64,000 bases of DNA from Rhinopithecus roxellana (Eukaryota > Chordata > Mammalia > Primates > Cercopithecidae): positions 44,505,980 to 44,569,979 of the forward strand of contig NC_044567.1 in assembly GCF_007565055.1 (NCBI RefSeq). Reading direction: 5' to 3'. The translations under genes were made by a program, and so were the position numbers. How positions within the stretch are numbered: the first letter of the stretch is position 1; the number at the start of each line of letters is the position of its first letter. The notes under the pieces were generated by a model, which had not been told where the DNA came from, did not search any database, and saw only the letters and a program-made list of their open reading frames with translations. Shown here one piece after another: positions 12,167 through 22,545 of this stretch.

Positions 12167-12880
12167 ACCCATAGACTGAGCTTTCAGAGCACCAGACAAG
12201 AGAAACCAAGCTTGGGTCCCCATCTGGTCATGGCCATGTCTCCATCTGACAAGCTGTTGCCCGGAGTCTCTCACGAATGACAGGTAGCCGGTCGGGGGTC
12301 ATTGTGTGTGGGGGGTAAGTGGGTGGGCGAGGGTCTGCTCCATGCCAACTGAGTCTCAGCATTAATTCACAAGTGAAGCTGAAAGCAACCTACTTCTGCA
12401 ATCGAGAATCATGGGCACATCTCCCCAATAGTCAGGCATTAGACTTCACTAGGCAGCTGGTGTTTTGTGGGATAAAATAGGCACGCAGGGCCCTGGCAAT
12501 ATGATAGGCACAGAAACTGCTAGAAGAGGAGGGAGGCGGGAACGGCTTGGCGGCAGAGTTGGTGCTAATTCATTCAAACAGCCTCTCCCATTGGCGCAGC
12601 CTTTTCCAGCTTGTAAGGTGTTTTCACAGGCCTTTCCTCATCTGCTCCTGGCAAGATCCCTGGGAGGGAGGCTGGGAGGGGGTGCTCATGTGCTGGAAAG
12701 ACAAAGTTCTGATGACCAGGGGAGGTATTGGCACCCGGGCCTCCCAGCTGGTGAGCCAGGGGAGGCAGAACCAGCTGCCTCCAATTTAGAGCTCATTCCT
12801 CAGCTTCAAGATGGCTAGGAGTTGAGCTCAGGCAGGTTCCATCAGGTGGCTCCCCTGTTTTGCTTCAGGGGGCAGCTCCT
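12167..12880. other. No recognised element
   Basis: Frames at 12465-12818 and 12547-12789 overlap here without coding features. GC content is a little higher than the neighbours, but CpG is not enriched. Confidence 0.45.
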
Positions 12881-13330
12881 GCAATGCCTGTGAAGGGCTG
12901 TCTCAGGGTGAGTTCTCCGGGAAGCAGACAGTAGGCATACAGATGTTTTTTTGGGAATATTTTGGGGGCCAATGCCTATGGAAGGGAGGTGGGGGGAGGT
13001 GGTACTGGGCAGATGGAGAAGTTGGGTCGGAATGCAATCTTCAGTGGTGGCCTCGGCCAACCCCACAGAGGGCTCTGTAGCTTGGATGACCCTTGACGGC
13101 TGTCTCAAGGTGAGGCTAGAAGGCTGGGTCTTTTTACTCCTGCGTTGATCAGTCATTGGATGTGGGCTTCCCCAGAAAGAGGACATGACCTTGGGTGAGG
13201 GGCCCTCCTCAGCTGAGCAAGCCCTGGAAGAGGATGCCACGTGAGGGCTCTCTGCCTACAGCACTTCCAGCAGCTGCAGATGCGTCCTTCATTTCCACAG
13301 GGGCCCTGGTGATGTACCACATTATCTGTG
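12881..13330. repeat. Probable old interspersed repeat, family unknown
   Basis: This block ('gttctccgggaagcagaca', 'ttgatcagtcattggatgtgggcttcccc') reads like a decayed dispersed repeat rather than unique sequence. Its 12996-13054 part is about 90% identical to the foreign insert in the Alu at 13756-13814. I cannot name the family. Confidence 0.4.
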
Positions 13331-13557
13331 CTACAGGGGCCTTTGAGAAGGCTGGGGATGACTAGCGGGGGTCAGCATCCTCTTGAGGCAGTTCTTGGAG
13401 TATTGAGGGAGTCTGGAGGAGGCCCAGGGAGTGATATCTCCCAATATCGCATCATAGAGAAGGTAGCATACACTACAAGAATATTGCAGATAACCATAGG
13501 GAAAGCTTTTGAACATACCCATGGCAAAACTATTTCAAGTAGTTAAGACTTGGTGAC

Positions 13558-14057
13558 TTTTTTTTTTTTTTTTTTTTGAGATGGAGTCTCACTCTGTTGT
13601 CCAGGCTGGAGTGCAGTGGCAAGATCTTGGCTCACTGCAGCCTCCGTCTCCCGGGTTCAAGTGATTCTCCTGCCTCAGCCTCCTGAGTAGCTGGGACTAC
13701 AGGCATGCACCGCCACACTTGACTAATTTTTTGTGTTTTTAGTAGAGATGGGGAGGAGGTGGTACTGGGCAGAGGGAGAAGTTGAGCTGGAATGCAATTT
13801 TCAGTGGTGACCTCACCATGTTGGCCAGGATGGTCTTGATCTCCTGACCTCGTGAACTGCCTGCCTCAGCCTCCCAAAGTGCTGGGATTACAGGCGTGAG
13901 CCACTGTGGCTGGCCTTTTTTTTTTTTTTGTATTTTTAGTAGAGACAGGATCTCACCATGTTGGCCAGGCTGGTCTCGAACTCCTGACCTCAGGCAATCT
14001 GCCTGCCTCAACCTCCCAAAGTGCTGGGATTACAGGCATGAGTCACCATGCCCAGCC
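13558..14057 (-). mobile_element. Oversized composite Alu (left-left-right) with an insert
   Basis: A single 13-bp target-site duplication, 'aagacttggtgac', flanks the whole block (13545-13557 and 14058-14070). Read on the minus strand it is: a left arm, an A-run of about 16, then a complete dimeric Alu with a ~20-base tail. The second left arm is broken by a 60-bp non-Alu insert. It may be an Alu that landed in the A-tail of a monomer-length (left-arm only) insertion, or an unequal-exchange product. Confidence 0.85.
13756..13814 (+). repeat. Templated insert within an Alu arm (copy of 12996-13054)
   Basis: Normal Alu sequence stops after 'agtagagatgggg' and resumes at 'accatgttggccagg'. Between them are 59 bases matching 12996-13054 in direct orientation with 6 differences (53/59). 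The 4 Alu bases normally found here are lost. Confidence 0.85.
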
Positions 14058-14254
14058 AAGACTTGGTGACATTTCTAGGGGAAAATTGTCTCAGAGTTCC
14101 AGCCCACTTCTGATTCAAACCACTGATCGTTCCTAGGCCGGGGGCATTGTCTGCAGACCTGATAAATTATCTGCCAACAGTTCTGAGTTAAGCAGCCTCG
14201 GGACACAGGGCTTGCAGAGACACTGGTGACCTGTCGCATGCATCTGTTTGGTAC

Positions 14255-14400
14255 ATAGAAGGTGCATGGGCTCTGAGGCCACAGGCACAATTATAAGTCT
14301 TAGTTCTGCTGGTTGCTAGCTGTGTGACTTTGCACAAGTTACTTGACCACTCTGAACTTCAGTTTCCTTCCCCTATTGAAATGGGGACAACAATACCTAC
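14255..14400 (+). repeat. MIR, forward orientation
   Basis: 'gctagctgtgtgactttgcacaagttacttgacc' followed by 'cttcagtttccttcc' and 'gaaatggggacaacaatacctac' is the MIR core to right end. Confidence 0.85.
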
Positions 14401-14489
14401 TCATTTAGCTTTTCTTCTGTTATTACATCTCATAAAAAGTGTTAACTATAGGTAACAGAAAGAAATATGTGCACATGTATGTTTATATG

Positions 14490-14508
14490 TACACACACAC
14501 ACACACAC
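14490..14508 (+). repeat. Short (CA)n microsatellite
   Basis: About nine CA units after 'tttatatgta'. Confidence 0.85.
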
Positions 14509-14509
14509 T

Positions 14510-14625
14510 TACTGTGCTTGCTAGGCACTCACTGTGCTCCCAGCCTTATACCTGGGGAGTGAAGAGGGAAGATAATATTTTATCTATTCTCAAACAGCTT
14601 ACAGTCTAGTGAAGATGAAACCATA
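14510..14625 (-). repeat. L2 fragment, reverse orientation
   Basis: 'ctaggcactcactgtgctcccagcc' and 'caaacagcttacagtctagtgaa' match the antisense L2 tail. Confidence 0.6.
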
Positions 14626-14644
14626 TACTGGTGAAGTCATCATA

Positions 14645-14820
14645 TTAGTACTCTCTTTCACAATTATTATTTAATCTCACAGCAACCCTGTGCAAAAGGC
14701 ATTTTTTTTTACCCCTTTTACAGATGGAAAAACTGAGGCTCAGAGAAGGGAGGAGACTTGTCTGAGGTCACAAGGCAGATCTGTGGTGATGGGACAGGAA
14801 CTGGGACTCAGGTCTCCCCA
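14645..14820 (-). repeat. MIR, reverse orientation
   Basis: 'ttatttaatctcacagcaaccctgtg' then 'ttacagatggaaaaactgaggctcagag' then 'ctgaggtcacaaggca' in antisense MIR order. A T-run replaces part of the core. Confidence 0.85.
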
Positions 14821-14824
14821 GGTC

Positions 14825-15309
14825 CACGAGCTTCTCAGGGGCTCCCAGGATGCTGACGCTTCTGAGCTTGTCGATTTCCACTAAGTGTTCTTGCGGAGTG
14901 AAGCTGTTATTGCTAAGGAAGAGACTGAATGGTTAGTGGAGTTGGGTGGGTTTATGGGGCAGCTGCCTGGAGCAGGGGTAATCCAGGCTGGGGCTGAGGG
15001 AAGAGGGGCCAAGGGGTGATTTCTTGGGGGCTGCAGGGACCCCCAGTTGTGTAGAAACTGGGCGCTATCAGCATGCCTGGTATCAAACTGTATTGTCCTT
15101 GCCTGCCTCTGAGCCTGATGTTTCCATCTTACAGTGGGAAGATAGGACTATGCAGTGTCTGAGGTTCCTTATGGCTCCACCTTTCCGGGGCTCTGAGATT
15201 CTGAAGTAACCCTGATCTGAAAGGAGGGAGCTGACATCCTGGGATGTGGCAAACTTGAATGACTCCTGCTTGCAAAAATGTTGGGGTCGGGGACTGGAGG
15301 CTAGGGCTG
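14825..15309. other. No recognised element
   Basis: Unique-looking spacer before the L1M; the frame at 15024-15209 has no supporting features. Confidence 0.45.
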
Positions 15310-16970
15310 TGGGAAATGTTTTAAATTACCTTTTTTTTTTGAAACGGAGTTTCACTCTTGTTGCCCAGGCTGGAGTGCAATGGTTTGATCTCGGCTCACT
15401 GCAACCTCCACCTCCTGGGTTCAAGCGATTCTCCTGCCTCAGCCTCCAGAGTAGCTGGGATTACAGGTGTGTGCCACCATGCCCGGCTAATTTTGTAGTT
15501 TTAGTAGAGACAAGGTTTTTCCATGTTGGTCAGGCTGGTCTCAAACTCCTGACCTCAGGTGATCCGACTGCCTTGGCCTCCCAAAGTGTTGGGATTACAG
15601 GTGCCCGCCACCACGCCCGGCTAATTTTTTGTATTTTTAGTAGAGACGGGGTTTCATCCTATTAGCCAGGAGATGGTCTCGATCTCCTGACCTCGTGATC
15701 CACCCTCCTCGGCCTACCAAAGTGCTGGGATTACAGGCGTGAACCACTGCGCCCTGCCCCTAAATTACCTTTTAAAAACCATTTTAAGCATACAATTCAG
15801 TGATATAAATTGCATTTACAATGTTGTGCAACCATCACCACTATCTATGTCTAAAACCTTGTCATCACCCCACACAGAAATTTTGTACCCGTAACTCTCG
15901 ATTCCCACTGCTCTTCAGCCTCTGGAAACCTCTATGCTGTCTTCTGTTTCTCTGGATTTGTCTATTCCAGATGCCCCATAGAAGTGGAATCACACAATAT
16001 TTGTCCTTTTGTGTCTGGCTTATTTCACCTAGCCTGTTTTTGAGGTTTGTCCATGTCATAACATGTATCCTTGTTATGGCTGAATACACCCTTTATGGCT
16101 GTGTATACCACTTTTTGCTGCTGTTGTTTATTCATTCATCTGTGGCTGGATGCTTGGGTCATTTCTACCTTTTGGCTATTGTGAATAATGCTTCTATGAA
16201 CATTGATAGACAAGTATGTGTCTGAGTTCCTGTCTTCAGTTCTGTTGGGTACACGCCTAGGAGGGCAATTGCTCAGTCGTGTGCTCATTCTGTTCTGCTT
16301 TTTGAGAAACAGCCAAACCATTTTCCACAGCAACTGCACCATTTTACCTTCCCACCAGCAATGCACAAAAGCTCCAATTGCTCCACGTCCTCACCAACAT
16401 GAGTTTCCTTTTTTAAAATTAAAGCCATCTGACATCCTAATAGTTGTGAAGTGACATCTCATTGTGGTTTTGATCACGTTCCCCCAATGACTAATGACGT
16501 TGAACACCTTTTCATGTGCTTATAAGTCATTTATATACCTTCTTTGGAGAAATACCTATTCAAGTTCTTTGCCCATTTTAAAATTAGGTTCTTTGCTTTT
16601 TTTTTTTTTTTTGTTATTGAGATGTAAAAGTTCTTTACATGTCCTAGATATTAAACTCCTACAATATATTTGATTTGCAATCATTTTCTCTTATTTTATA
16701 GGATGTCTTTTCACTTTCTTGATAGTGTCTTTAGATGTACAAAAGTTTTAAATTTTGATGAGGTCCAATTTGTCTCTTATTTTCTTTTCTTGCTCATGCT
16801 TTGGTGCCATATCTAAGAATCGTTTGCCAAATCCAAGGCCATGAAGATTTACCTCTACATTTTCTTCTTAGAATCTTACAGTTTTAGCTCTTAGATTTAG
16901 ATCTTTGATCCACTTTGAGTTAATTTTTGTATATGCTGGCAGAGGTAAGGTAAATTCCTTTTTAACAAAA
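15310..16970 (-). mobile_element. Long L1M fragment, reverse orientation
   Basis: Antisense L1 3' UTR and ORF2 tail in order: 'acaattcagtgatataaat', 'tgcaaccatcaccac', 'tctattccagatgcccc', 'ggaatcacacaatatttgtcc', 'ttatggctgaatacacc', 'tttggctattgtgaataatgc', then ORF2 antisense ('cattttccacagcaactgcacc', 'tgacatctcattgtggttttgat'). It runs to about 16970. The frames at 15821-16225 and 15865-16454 come from it. An Alu sits near its 3' end. Confidence 0.85.
15331..15760 (-). mobile_element. Chimeric 430-bp Alu
   Basis: The minus-strand order is: an AluY-like left arm ('ggagatcgagaccat') and the start of its right arm, then a switch at 'cctgtaatccca' into a complete AluS-like dimer ('ggatcacctgaggtcagg'). 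One target-site duplication, 'taaattacctttt', flanks everything (15322 and 15761). The junction is in sequence shared by both Alu arms, which suggests homology-driven joining. Confidence 0.8.
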
Positions 16971-17367
16971 TTTTTTAAATGTGATTATGCATTTTTTTCG
17001 ATTAAAAAACCTGATATTTAAAAGCTAAAATTAAAAACAAAAACAAAAACGGGGCAGGTGAAGTAAAGCAGGTAGACGGGCCAGAAGCATTCAGGTGGTC
17101 TTAGACACAAGTGCAGAATTAGGTTTTCAGTGCCTGAAGCAAGAGATTTTTATCAGCTTTGTTTCTATCCTAACCAAGATACGGGGTAGGATGCTGAACT
17201 CGGGAGCCCTCTAAATCAGTGCTTCTCAGACTTACAGATCATGTGGGCATCTTATCGATTTGCAGATTCTGATTCAGTAGGTCTGCATTAGGGCCTGAGA
17301 TACTGCATTTTTCTTTTTTGGTTAACTTTATTTCATTGTGGTAAGAGATTTAACATCAGATCTACAC

Positions 17368-17665
17368 TTTTTTTTTTTTTTTTTTTAGAAGGAGTCTCAC
17401 TCTTTTGCTTAGGTTGGAGTGCAGTGGCATGATCTCAGCTCACTGCAGCCTCCGCCTCCCAGGTTCAAGCAATTCTTCTGCCTCAGCCTCTTGAGTAGCT
17501 GGGACTATAGGCATGGACCACCATGCCCGTCTAATTTTTGTATTTTTAGTAGAGATGGGGTGTCACCATATTGGCCAGGCTGGTCTCGAACTCCTGACCT
17601 TGTGACCTGCCTGCCTCGGCCTCCCAAAGTACTGGGATTACAGGCAAGAGCCACCACACCCAGCC
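17368..17665 (-). mobile_element. Alu, minus strand, inside the L1
   Basis: A T-run (17368-17386) is followed by a complete antisense Alu ending 'ccacacccagcc'. It interrupts the reverse L1 3' UTR. Confidence 0.93.
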
Positions 17666-17884
17666 CTCTTAAATTTTTAAGCATACAATAAATACAGTGT
17701 TGTTGACTATAGGTATAATGGTGTACGGCAGGTCTCTAGAAGTTTTTCATCTTACCTAATGGACACTTTCTGCCATTGATTAATAATTCCCCACTTCCCT
17801 CTTCCCCCAGCCCTTGGAAACACCATTCCGCTCTTTGATAGTGTGACTATTTTAGATACTTAGTATATGTGGAATCAGGCAGTA

Positions 17885-18223
17885 CAATTGGCCCGCAATC
17901 TGCAGGTTTCATCTCCCATTCAACCAACTGTGCATTGAAAATACTCTATTTGAAAAAGAAATGATACAAATACAATACAAAAAAAAAAAACAATATAATA
18001 AAAGACAACACAAATAAATATGTAGTATAACAATGATTCACATAGCATTTACAATGTATTAGGTATGATAAGTAATCTAGAGATGATTTAAAGTATACGG
18101 GAGGATGTGCGTAGGTTATAGGCAAATTCGACACCATGTTATATCAGGGACTTGGGAATCTGTGGATTTTGGTATCCAAGGAGGTCCTGGAACCAATCCC
18201 CCATAGATACGGAGGGAGGTCTG
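17885..18223 (-). mobile_element. Tigger/MER2-type DNA transposon inside the L1
   Basis: It begins 'caattggcccgcaatctgcagg', has 'gtataacaatgattcacatagcatttacaatg' and 'gatgatttaaagtatacgggagg' in the middle, and ends 'ggaaccaatcccccatagatacgg...gtctg'. L1 sequence on each side joins at a TA (17883-17884), the pogo/Tc1-type target; the right copy reads TG. Confidence 0.8.
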
Positions 18224-18715
18224 TGTTTGCTTTTGTGGAACTGGCTTGTTTCCCTTAGCATAATGTCCTAAAGATTTGTTTATGTCATCACCTCACATCT
18301 GTTAGGGTGGCTGTTATCAAAGAAAAAGATGATGAATATTGGTGAGGCTATGGAGAAATTGGAATTCTTGCACACTGTTGGTGGGAATGCAGAATGGTGC
18401 GGCTGCTATGGAAAACGGTATAGAGGTTCCCAAAAAATTAAAAATAGGACTATCATATGCTCCAGCAACCTTATTCCTGGGTATGTATCCAAAAGAACTG
18501 AAATCAGGATCTCAAAGAGATACAAGCATTCCCATGCTCATTGCAGCATCGTTCACATTAGCCAAGGGAACAACCTAATGTCCACTGACAGATGGAGAAA
18601 CAAAATGCCGTATATACATACAGCGGAGTATTATTCAGCCTCTGCAGTGTTTCAGGTTCTGCCCTTCTAATAAGTTCTCAGATGATGTGGATGCTGCTGG
18701 CCCGTGGAGAGTCCC

Positions 18716-20324
18716 GGCTCCTGCAGGCGTCAGTGGTGAGGTTTGTGGCCTGGTCTATGTGCCCAACCCTCTGCCTTCCTCCTACTGTCTGACCCAGGGA
18801 TGGGTGGAATAATGGTCAGGACTGGGCTGGCCTGTGAGGGAAGCAGAGAGGGACCTGAAGGCTTCACCACAGGTTGTGGTTGAGGAGTCCCACCTTACAG
18901 CCTGGACACTGACTTAGCAGTGACCAGAGGAACTGAGTGAGGCACCTGGGGTGCACAATTTAAGGAGCTGCTTATTTTAGGGGTTGTACAAGTGCAGGGT
19001 CAGCATGTATGTGACTGAGACAGTAAGGGTCTCCTTAAATTTCATGCCTCAGGCATCTCACTTGCCTCATCCAGGTTCCAGCCCTGGGCTCAGGGTCCAT
19101 CTAGGGGCCTCTCCTGGCCCACCTGGGACAGAAGGAGCAGTTCTAGCTTGAAGACCTCTAGGATTTTGTGGGAATGAGTATGGGAGTTCACATAAAGGAT
19201 TCCCGAGTGATCACACCCAGACCGGCTACAAAATTTGTAGGGCTGAGTGTAAAATGAAAACTCGAGCATTGTTAAGAATTTTAAGACAGCGGCAGCAGAG
19301 AATTCAACCAAGCATGTGCCCTTCTGATAGCGGTGACCCCATGAAGCTGCACAGGTTGCAGGCCCTAGGCAGACCTATAATGAGAGAATGGATGGCTTTG
19401 TAAGGCGGTGAGCTCCCTGGCTGTGGAATGATGAGGAGGCCCTCCGGTATCAAAACAGAAGTGCACTCAAGGTCGCAGTCTGCAGGCTGCATTGCATTCA
19501 GACGGCTGCTTCTCTGAGGGTCTGAGCTGGGAACCTTCTGACCCCCATCCTTTGGGCTGCCAGGCCAACCTTGGGAGGAGCCCTTGGCCTCCATTCTTCA
19601 ATGCCACAGCAGAGAGCAGGAGTCAGCTTCCTATTTTCCCAGTGCTGGAGGAGTGAAGCTTTGCCTGGGGGCTCTGTCTTTACTCAGAGCCTCAGCCTTG
19701 CTAAGGGCCTCTCTAAGCGGGAGGAAGATCTTGCAAGATCCTCCCAACAGAGAGAAGAAGGGAAGTTTTGCCTGGGAAGCCTGGGGAGGATTTCTGATGT
19801 GAGAGAGTCTTGCAAAAATGACCTGCTTAGAGGACAGACAGAGCTGTTTAGGGCAGGGAGAAGTCAGCTTCTGGCCAGCAGACAGCAGACAGCAGCCTTC
19901 CAGGACCTGTCAGCTCTGGCTAGAGGGAGATCTCTACCCTGGTTCTGGCAGCCTGGCCTAGGGTTCTGCTTGACTCACGGTGTCCCCACCCTACACTCTC
20001 CTGAGGGACTCACAACTCAGGAACGCACACACTTTAGGTGTCATGGGCCAAGCCACTGCTAGTCAGTGTTGGAGGGTGGCTGCTGAATTGGCCAGGGGTA
20101 GGAGCCAGGTGATGTGTGACTTTGGCCTAGATTCCCCCAGACTCCCCAGGCCATGGGGTATTCCTACCTCGCCTGGACTCTATAGCTTCCTCCGTAATCT
20201 CTGGGATCCCACCTGGAGGCTGCCTGCTCCAACTCTATTTCCAACATGCTGGACGCTAAGAAAGCTCCTGCTGGTGGATGAGGGGACTGTGGTTCCTGAT
20301 AACCTGTGGGCAGCACCTCACAAT
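18716..20324. other. No recognised element
   Basis: A 1.6-kb repeat-poor block. The longest open frame is plus 19571-20062 (163 codons). It has no signal, membrane or domain pattern that I recognise, no upstream promoter and no splice context, so I do not call it. Confidence 0.45.
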
Positions 20325-20500
20325 TAAGAAGTGCTTTCAACGCACTGTCCCATCTTCTCTTTGCCATAACCTTCTGAATGAGATGAGGATCCTTGTTTTA
20401 TCGATAAGACCACCAAGGAGCAGAAAGGTTCACACTCTGCCCAAGTCAATCCAGAAAAGAGCTTGGCCAAGGTTTGAACTGAGAGCAGTCCAACTCTGAA
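20325..20500 (-). repeat. MIR, reverse orientation
   Basis: 'catcttctctttgccataacc', 'tgttttatcgataagacc' and 'ctgcccaagtcaatccag' in antisense MIR order, ending 'gagcagtccaactctgaaa'. Confidence 0.65.
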
Positions 20501-20601
20501 ACCCAAGCTCATTGGACTACCTCCACCAGCAGTTCTCAAATGGGATTACACACCAGAGTGACTTGGGGAGCACAGAAAAACACAGGTGGCTGGGCCCACC
20601 A

Positions 20602-21253
20602 TCTTAGTCTATGACAAAATACCATGGACTAGCAGCTGATAAACAAGGGAAATGTATTTCTCATAGTTCTGGAGACTGGGAAGTTCAAGATCAAGGTGAC
20701 TGCTGATTCGGTGGCTGGTGAGGGCTGGTTCCTCAGCGACAATGTATTCTCGCTGCATCCTCCCATGGTGGAAGGGGCTAGCTAGCTCTCTGGGGCCTCT
20801 TTTCTTTTTTTTTGAGTTGGAGTTTTGCTCTTGTCGCCCAGGCTGGAGTGCAGTGGCTCGATCTTGGCTCACTGCAACCTCCTCCTCCCGGGTTCAAGCG
20901 ATTCTCCTGCCTCAGCCTCCTGAGTAGCTGGGATTACAGGCATGTGCCACCATACCTGGCTAATTTTTGTATTTTTAGTAGAGATGGAGTTTCACCACAT
21001 TAGCTGGGCTGGTCTCAAACTCCTGACCTCAGGTGATCTGCCCGCCTTGGCCTCCCAAAGTGCTGGGATTACAGGTGTGAGCCGCCACGCCTGGCCTCTG
21101 GGGTCTCTTTTATAAGGGCACTAATTCCTTTTATGAAGGTGGAATCCTCTTGAGTTAATCATCCCCCAAAGGCCCTGCCTTCTAATAACATTGCCTTGGA
21201 GATCAGGTTTCAACATGTGAGTTTTGGGGGCAAAAAATATTCAGATCGTACCA
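20602..21253 (-). mobile_element. MST/MLT1-type LTR, reverse, inserted in MER5A
   Basis: Opens 'atcttagtctatgacaaaatacc', has 'gtatttctcatagttctggagactgg' and 'ttgagttaatcatcccccaaaggccc', ends near 'cagatcgtaccac'. It carries an Alu in its middle. Confidence 0.8.
20810..21096 (-). mobile_element. Alu, minus strand, inside the LTR
   Basis: Complete antisense Alu ending 'cacgcctggcc'. The target-site duplication is 'ctctggggcctcttt' on the left and 'ctctggggtctcttt' on the right, one difference. Confidence 0.93.
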
Positions 21254-21479
21254 CACCCCTAGCTTCTGATTCAGTAGGTCTGGGGTGGGGACTGAGAGTT
21301 TGTTTTTCTAACAAGTTCCCAGGGGATGTGGATGCTGCCGGTCACGGGGCCAGATTCTGAGAACTCCAACCTAGAAACACTTCTCTTGTATTCAGGAACT
21401 AGACCCAGTTCTGCAAGAGCTATGTACCCATCAGGACGCAAACACATTGCAGAGCAATGGCAGTGCCAGTTTGAACTTG

Positions 21480-21680
21480 GGCCACACTAAGTGTGTGCCA
21501 GGCACTGTAAGGCACCAGCTCATTTAATCCTTGTAGCAACTCTATGAAGTGGGAAGCCTCATTGTCCCCATTTTAGAGATGAGGAAATACAGCCACAGAG
21601 GAAAAGCTGCCCAAGGTAACGCAGCCAGCAAACAGCAGATTTGGACTTGAAACCCAGGCAGTCTGGCTCCAGAGTGTACC
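21480..21680 (-). repeat. MIR, reverse orientation
   Basis: 'gccaggcactgtaagg', 'ctcatttaatccttgtagcaactctatgaag', 'cccattttagagatgaggaaa' and 'ggcagtctggctccagag' in antisense MIR order; close to full length. Confidence 0.9.
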
Positions 21681-21714
21681 CTGACCTACACCAGCCCCAG
21701 ATTCTTGCAGACCT

Positions 21715-21925
21715 GGCTGTGAGTCTCCGCTCCATCACTTACCAACCCTACGACCTTGAACATGTTATCTGGTGTTTCTCAGCCTCAGTATCCAGGCTTG
21801 TGCAATGGGCAAAAGAGTGGTGCCTGCTCTTCGGGATTCTAAGGATTAGAAAGGATGAACCAAAGGGCCTGGAGGAAGCATGTGACATACAGTGGCACTC
21901 ACTAGACAGTAATGACTATTACTGA
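21715..21925 (+). repeat. MIR, forward orientation
   Basis: 'ctccatcacttaccaaccctacgaccttgaacatg', 'tttctcagcctcagta', then 'ggcactcactagacagtaatgac'. It faces the MIR immediately upstream. Confidence 0.75.
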
Positions 21926-22249
21926 GATTGCTGAAAATCACCTGCCCTCATCCTCGGGCACAAGTCCCTCAGCCAAGGATGTGGGGAAAACCAGGATCTT
22001 CTTTCCTCTCCTCCCCCTCCCCATCCTCCAGATCCCCAAACCCTGAGGCCTTCAGTATTCCTTCTGAATGGGACCCCCTCTCTCAAGTAGACCTGGGAGC
22101 TCTTGGTGGGGTTACAGCATGAAGCTAGGGATGACAGTGTTCCCTCTGGGGGCTGGGAATTCGTTATTTCTGTCTAGACTCAAACACTGCAGCTTTGGAA
22201 GTGAGTGCATTTTGCCCCAGATATAGGGACATAAAAGATTTGGCTTCAC
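21926..22249. other. No recognised element
   Basis: C-rich block ('ctcctccccctccccatcc') without a nameable repeat or gene. Confidence 0.45.
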
Positions 22250-22545
22250 GGCCAGGCACAGTGGCTCACACCTGTAATCCCAGCACTTTGGGAGGCCGAG
22301 GTGGGTGGATCACCTGAGGTCAGGAGTTCGAGACCAGTCTGACCAACATGGTGAAATCCCATCTCTACTAAAAATACAAAAATTAGCCGGGCATGGGGGC
22401 GGGCGCTTGTAATCCCAGCTACTCGGGAGGCTGAGGTGGGAGAATTACTTGAACCCAGGAGGTGGAGGTTGCAGTGAGCCGAGATCGCGTCACTCCACTC
22501 TAGCTGGGGCAACAAAGAGCGAAGCTCTGTCTCAAAAAAAAAAAA
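22250..22545 (+). mobile_element. Alu, plus strand
   Basis: Full-length AluS-like element ('ggatcacctgaggtcagg') with an A-tail. Target-site duplication 'aaaagatttggcttca' (left) and 'aaaagatttggtttca' (right). Confidence 0.95.

Larger units (their letters stand above)
17313..18654 (-). mobile_element. L1 with an inverted 5' segment, inserted in MER5A
   Basis: 17313-18285 is L1 3' sequence in reverse orientation ('aatacagtgttgttgactatagg', 'ccattccgctctttgatagtgtgac', 'cccttagcataatgtcc'). At 18286 the L1 flips to forward orientation ('tggtgaggctatggagaaattgg', 'cactgttggtgggaatgcag', 'tattcctgggtatgtatcc') until 'ggagtattattcagcc'. The two pieces are neighbouring parts of L1, the classic twin-priming pattern. 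An Alu and a Tigger element interrupt it. Confidence 0.8.
17214..18715 (+). repeat. MER5A-type DNA element split by an L1
   Basis: Left part 17214-17312 ('agtgcttctcagactt', 'gattctgattcagtaggtctg') and right part about 18655-18715 ('cttctaataagttctcagatgatgtgg') are consecutive pieces of MER5A (hAT-Charlie). About 1.3 kb of L1 with its own insertions separates them. Confidence 0.8.
20524..21372 (+). repeat. Second MER5A, split by a MaLR LTR
   Basis: Left half 20524-20601 ('cagcagttctcaaatggg', 'ggtggctgggccc') and right half 21254-21372 ('gcttctgattcagtaggtctgggg', 'ctaacaagttcccagg', 'attctgagaactcc') are consecutive MER5A parts. Confidence 0.85.

Noticed and set aside
15821..16225. 134-codon plus-strand frame with hydrophobic stretches
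   Set aside because: It is the antisense of an L1M ORF2/3' region.
19571..20062. 163-codon frame in a repeat-poor block
   Set aside because: No recognisable family, no conserved motif and a mixed amino-acid composition typical of chance frames in moderately GC-rich DNA.
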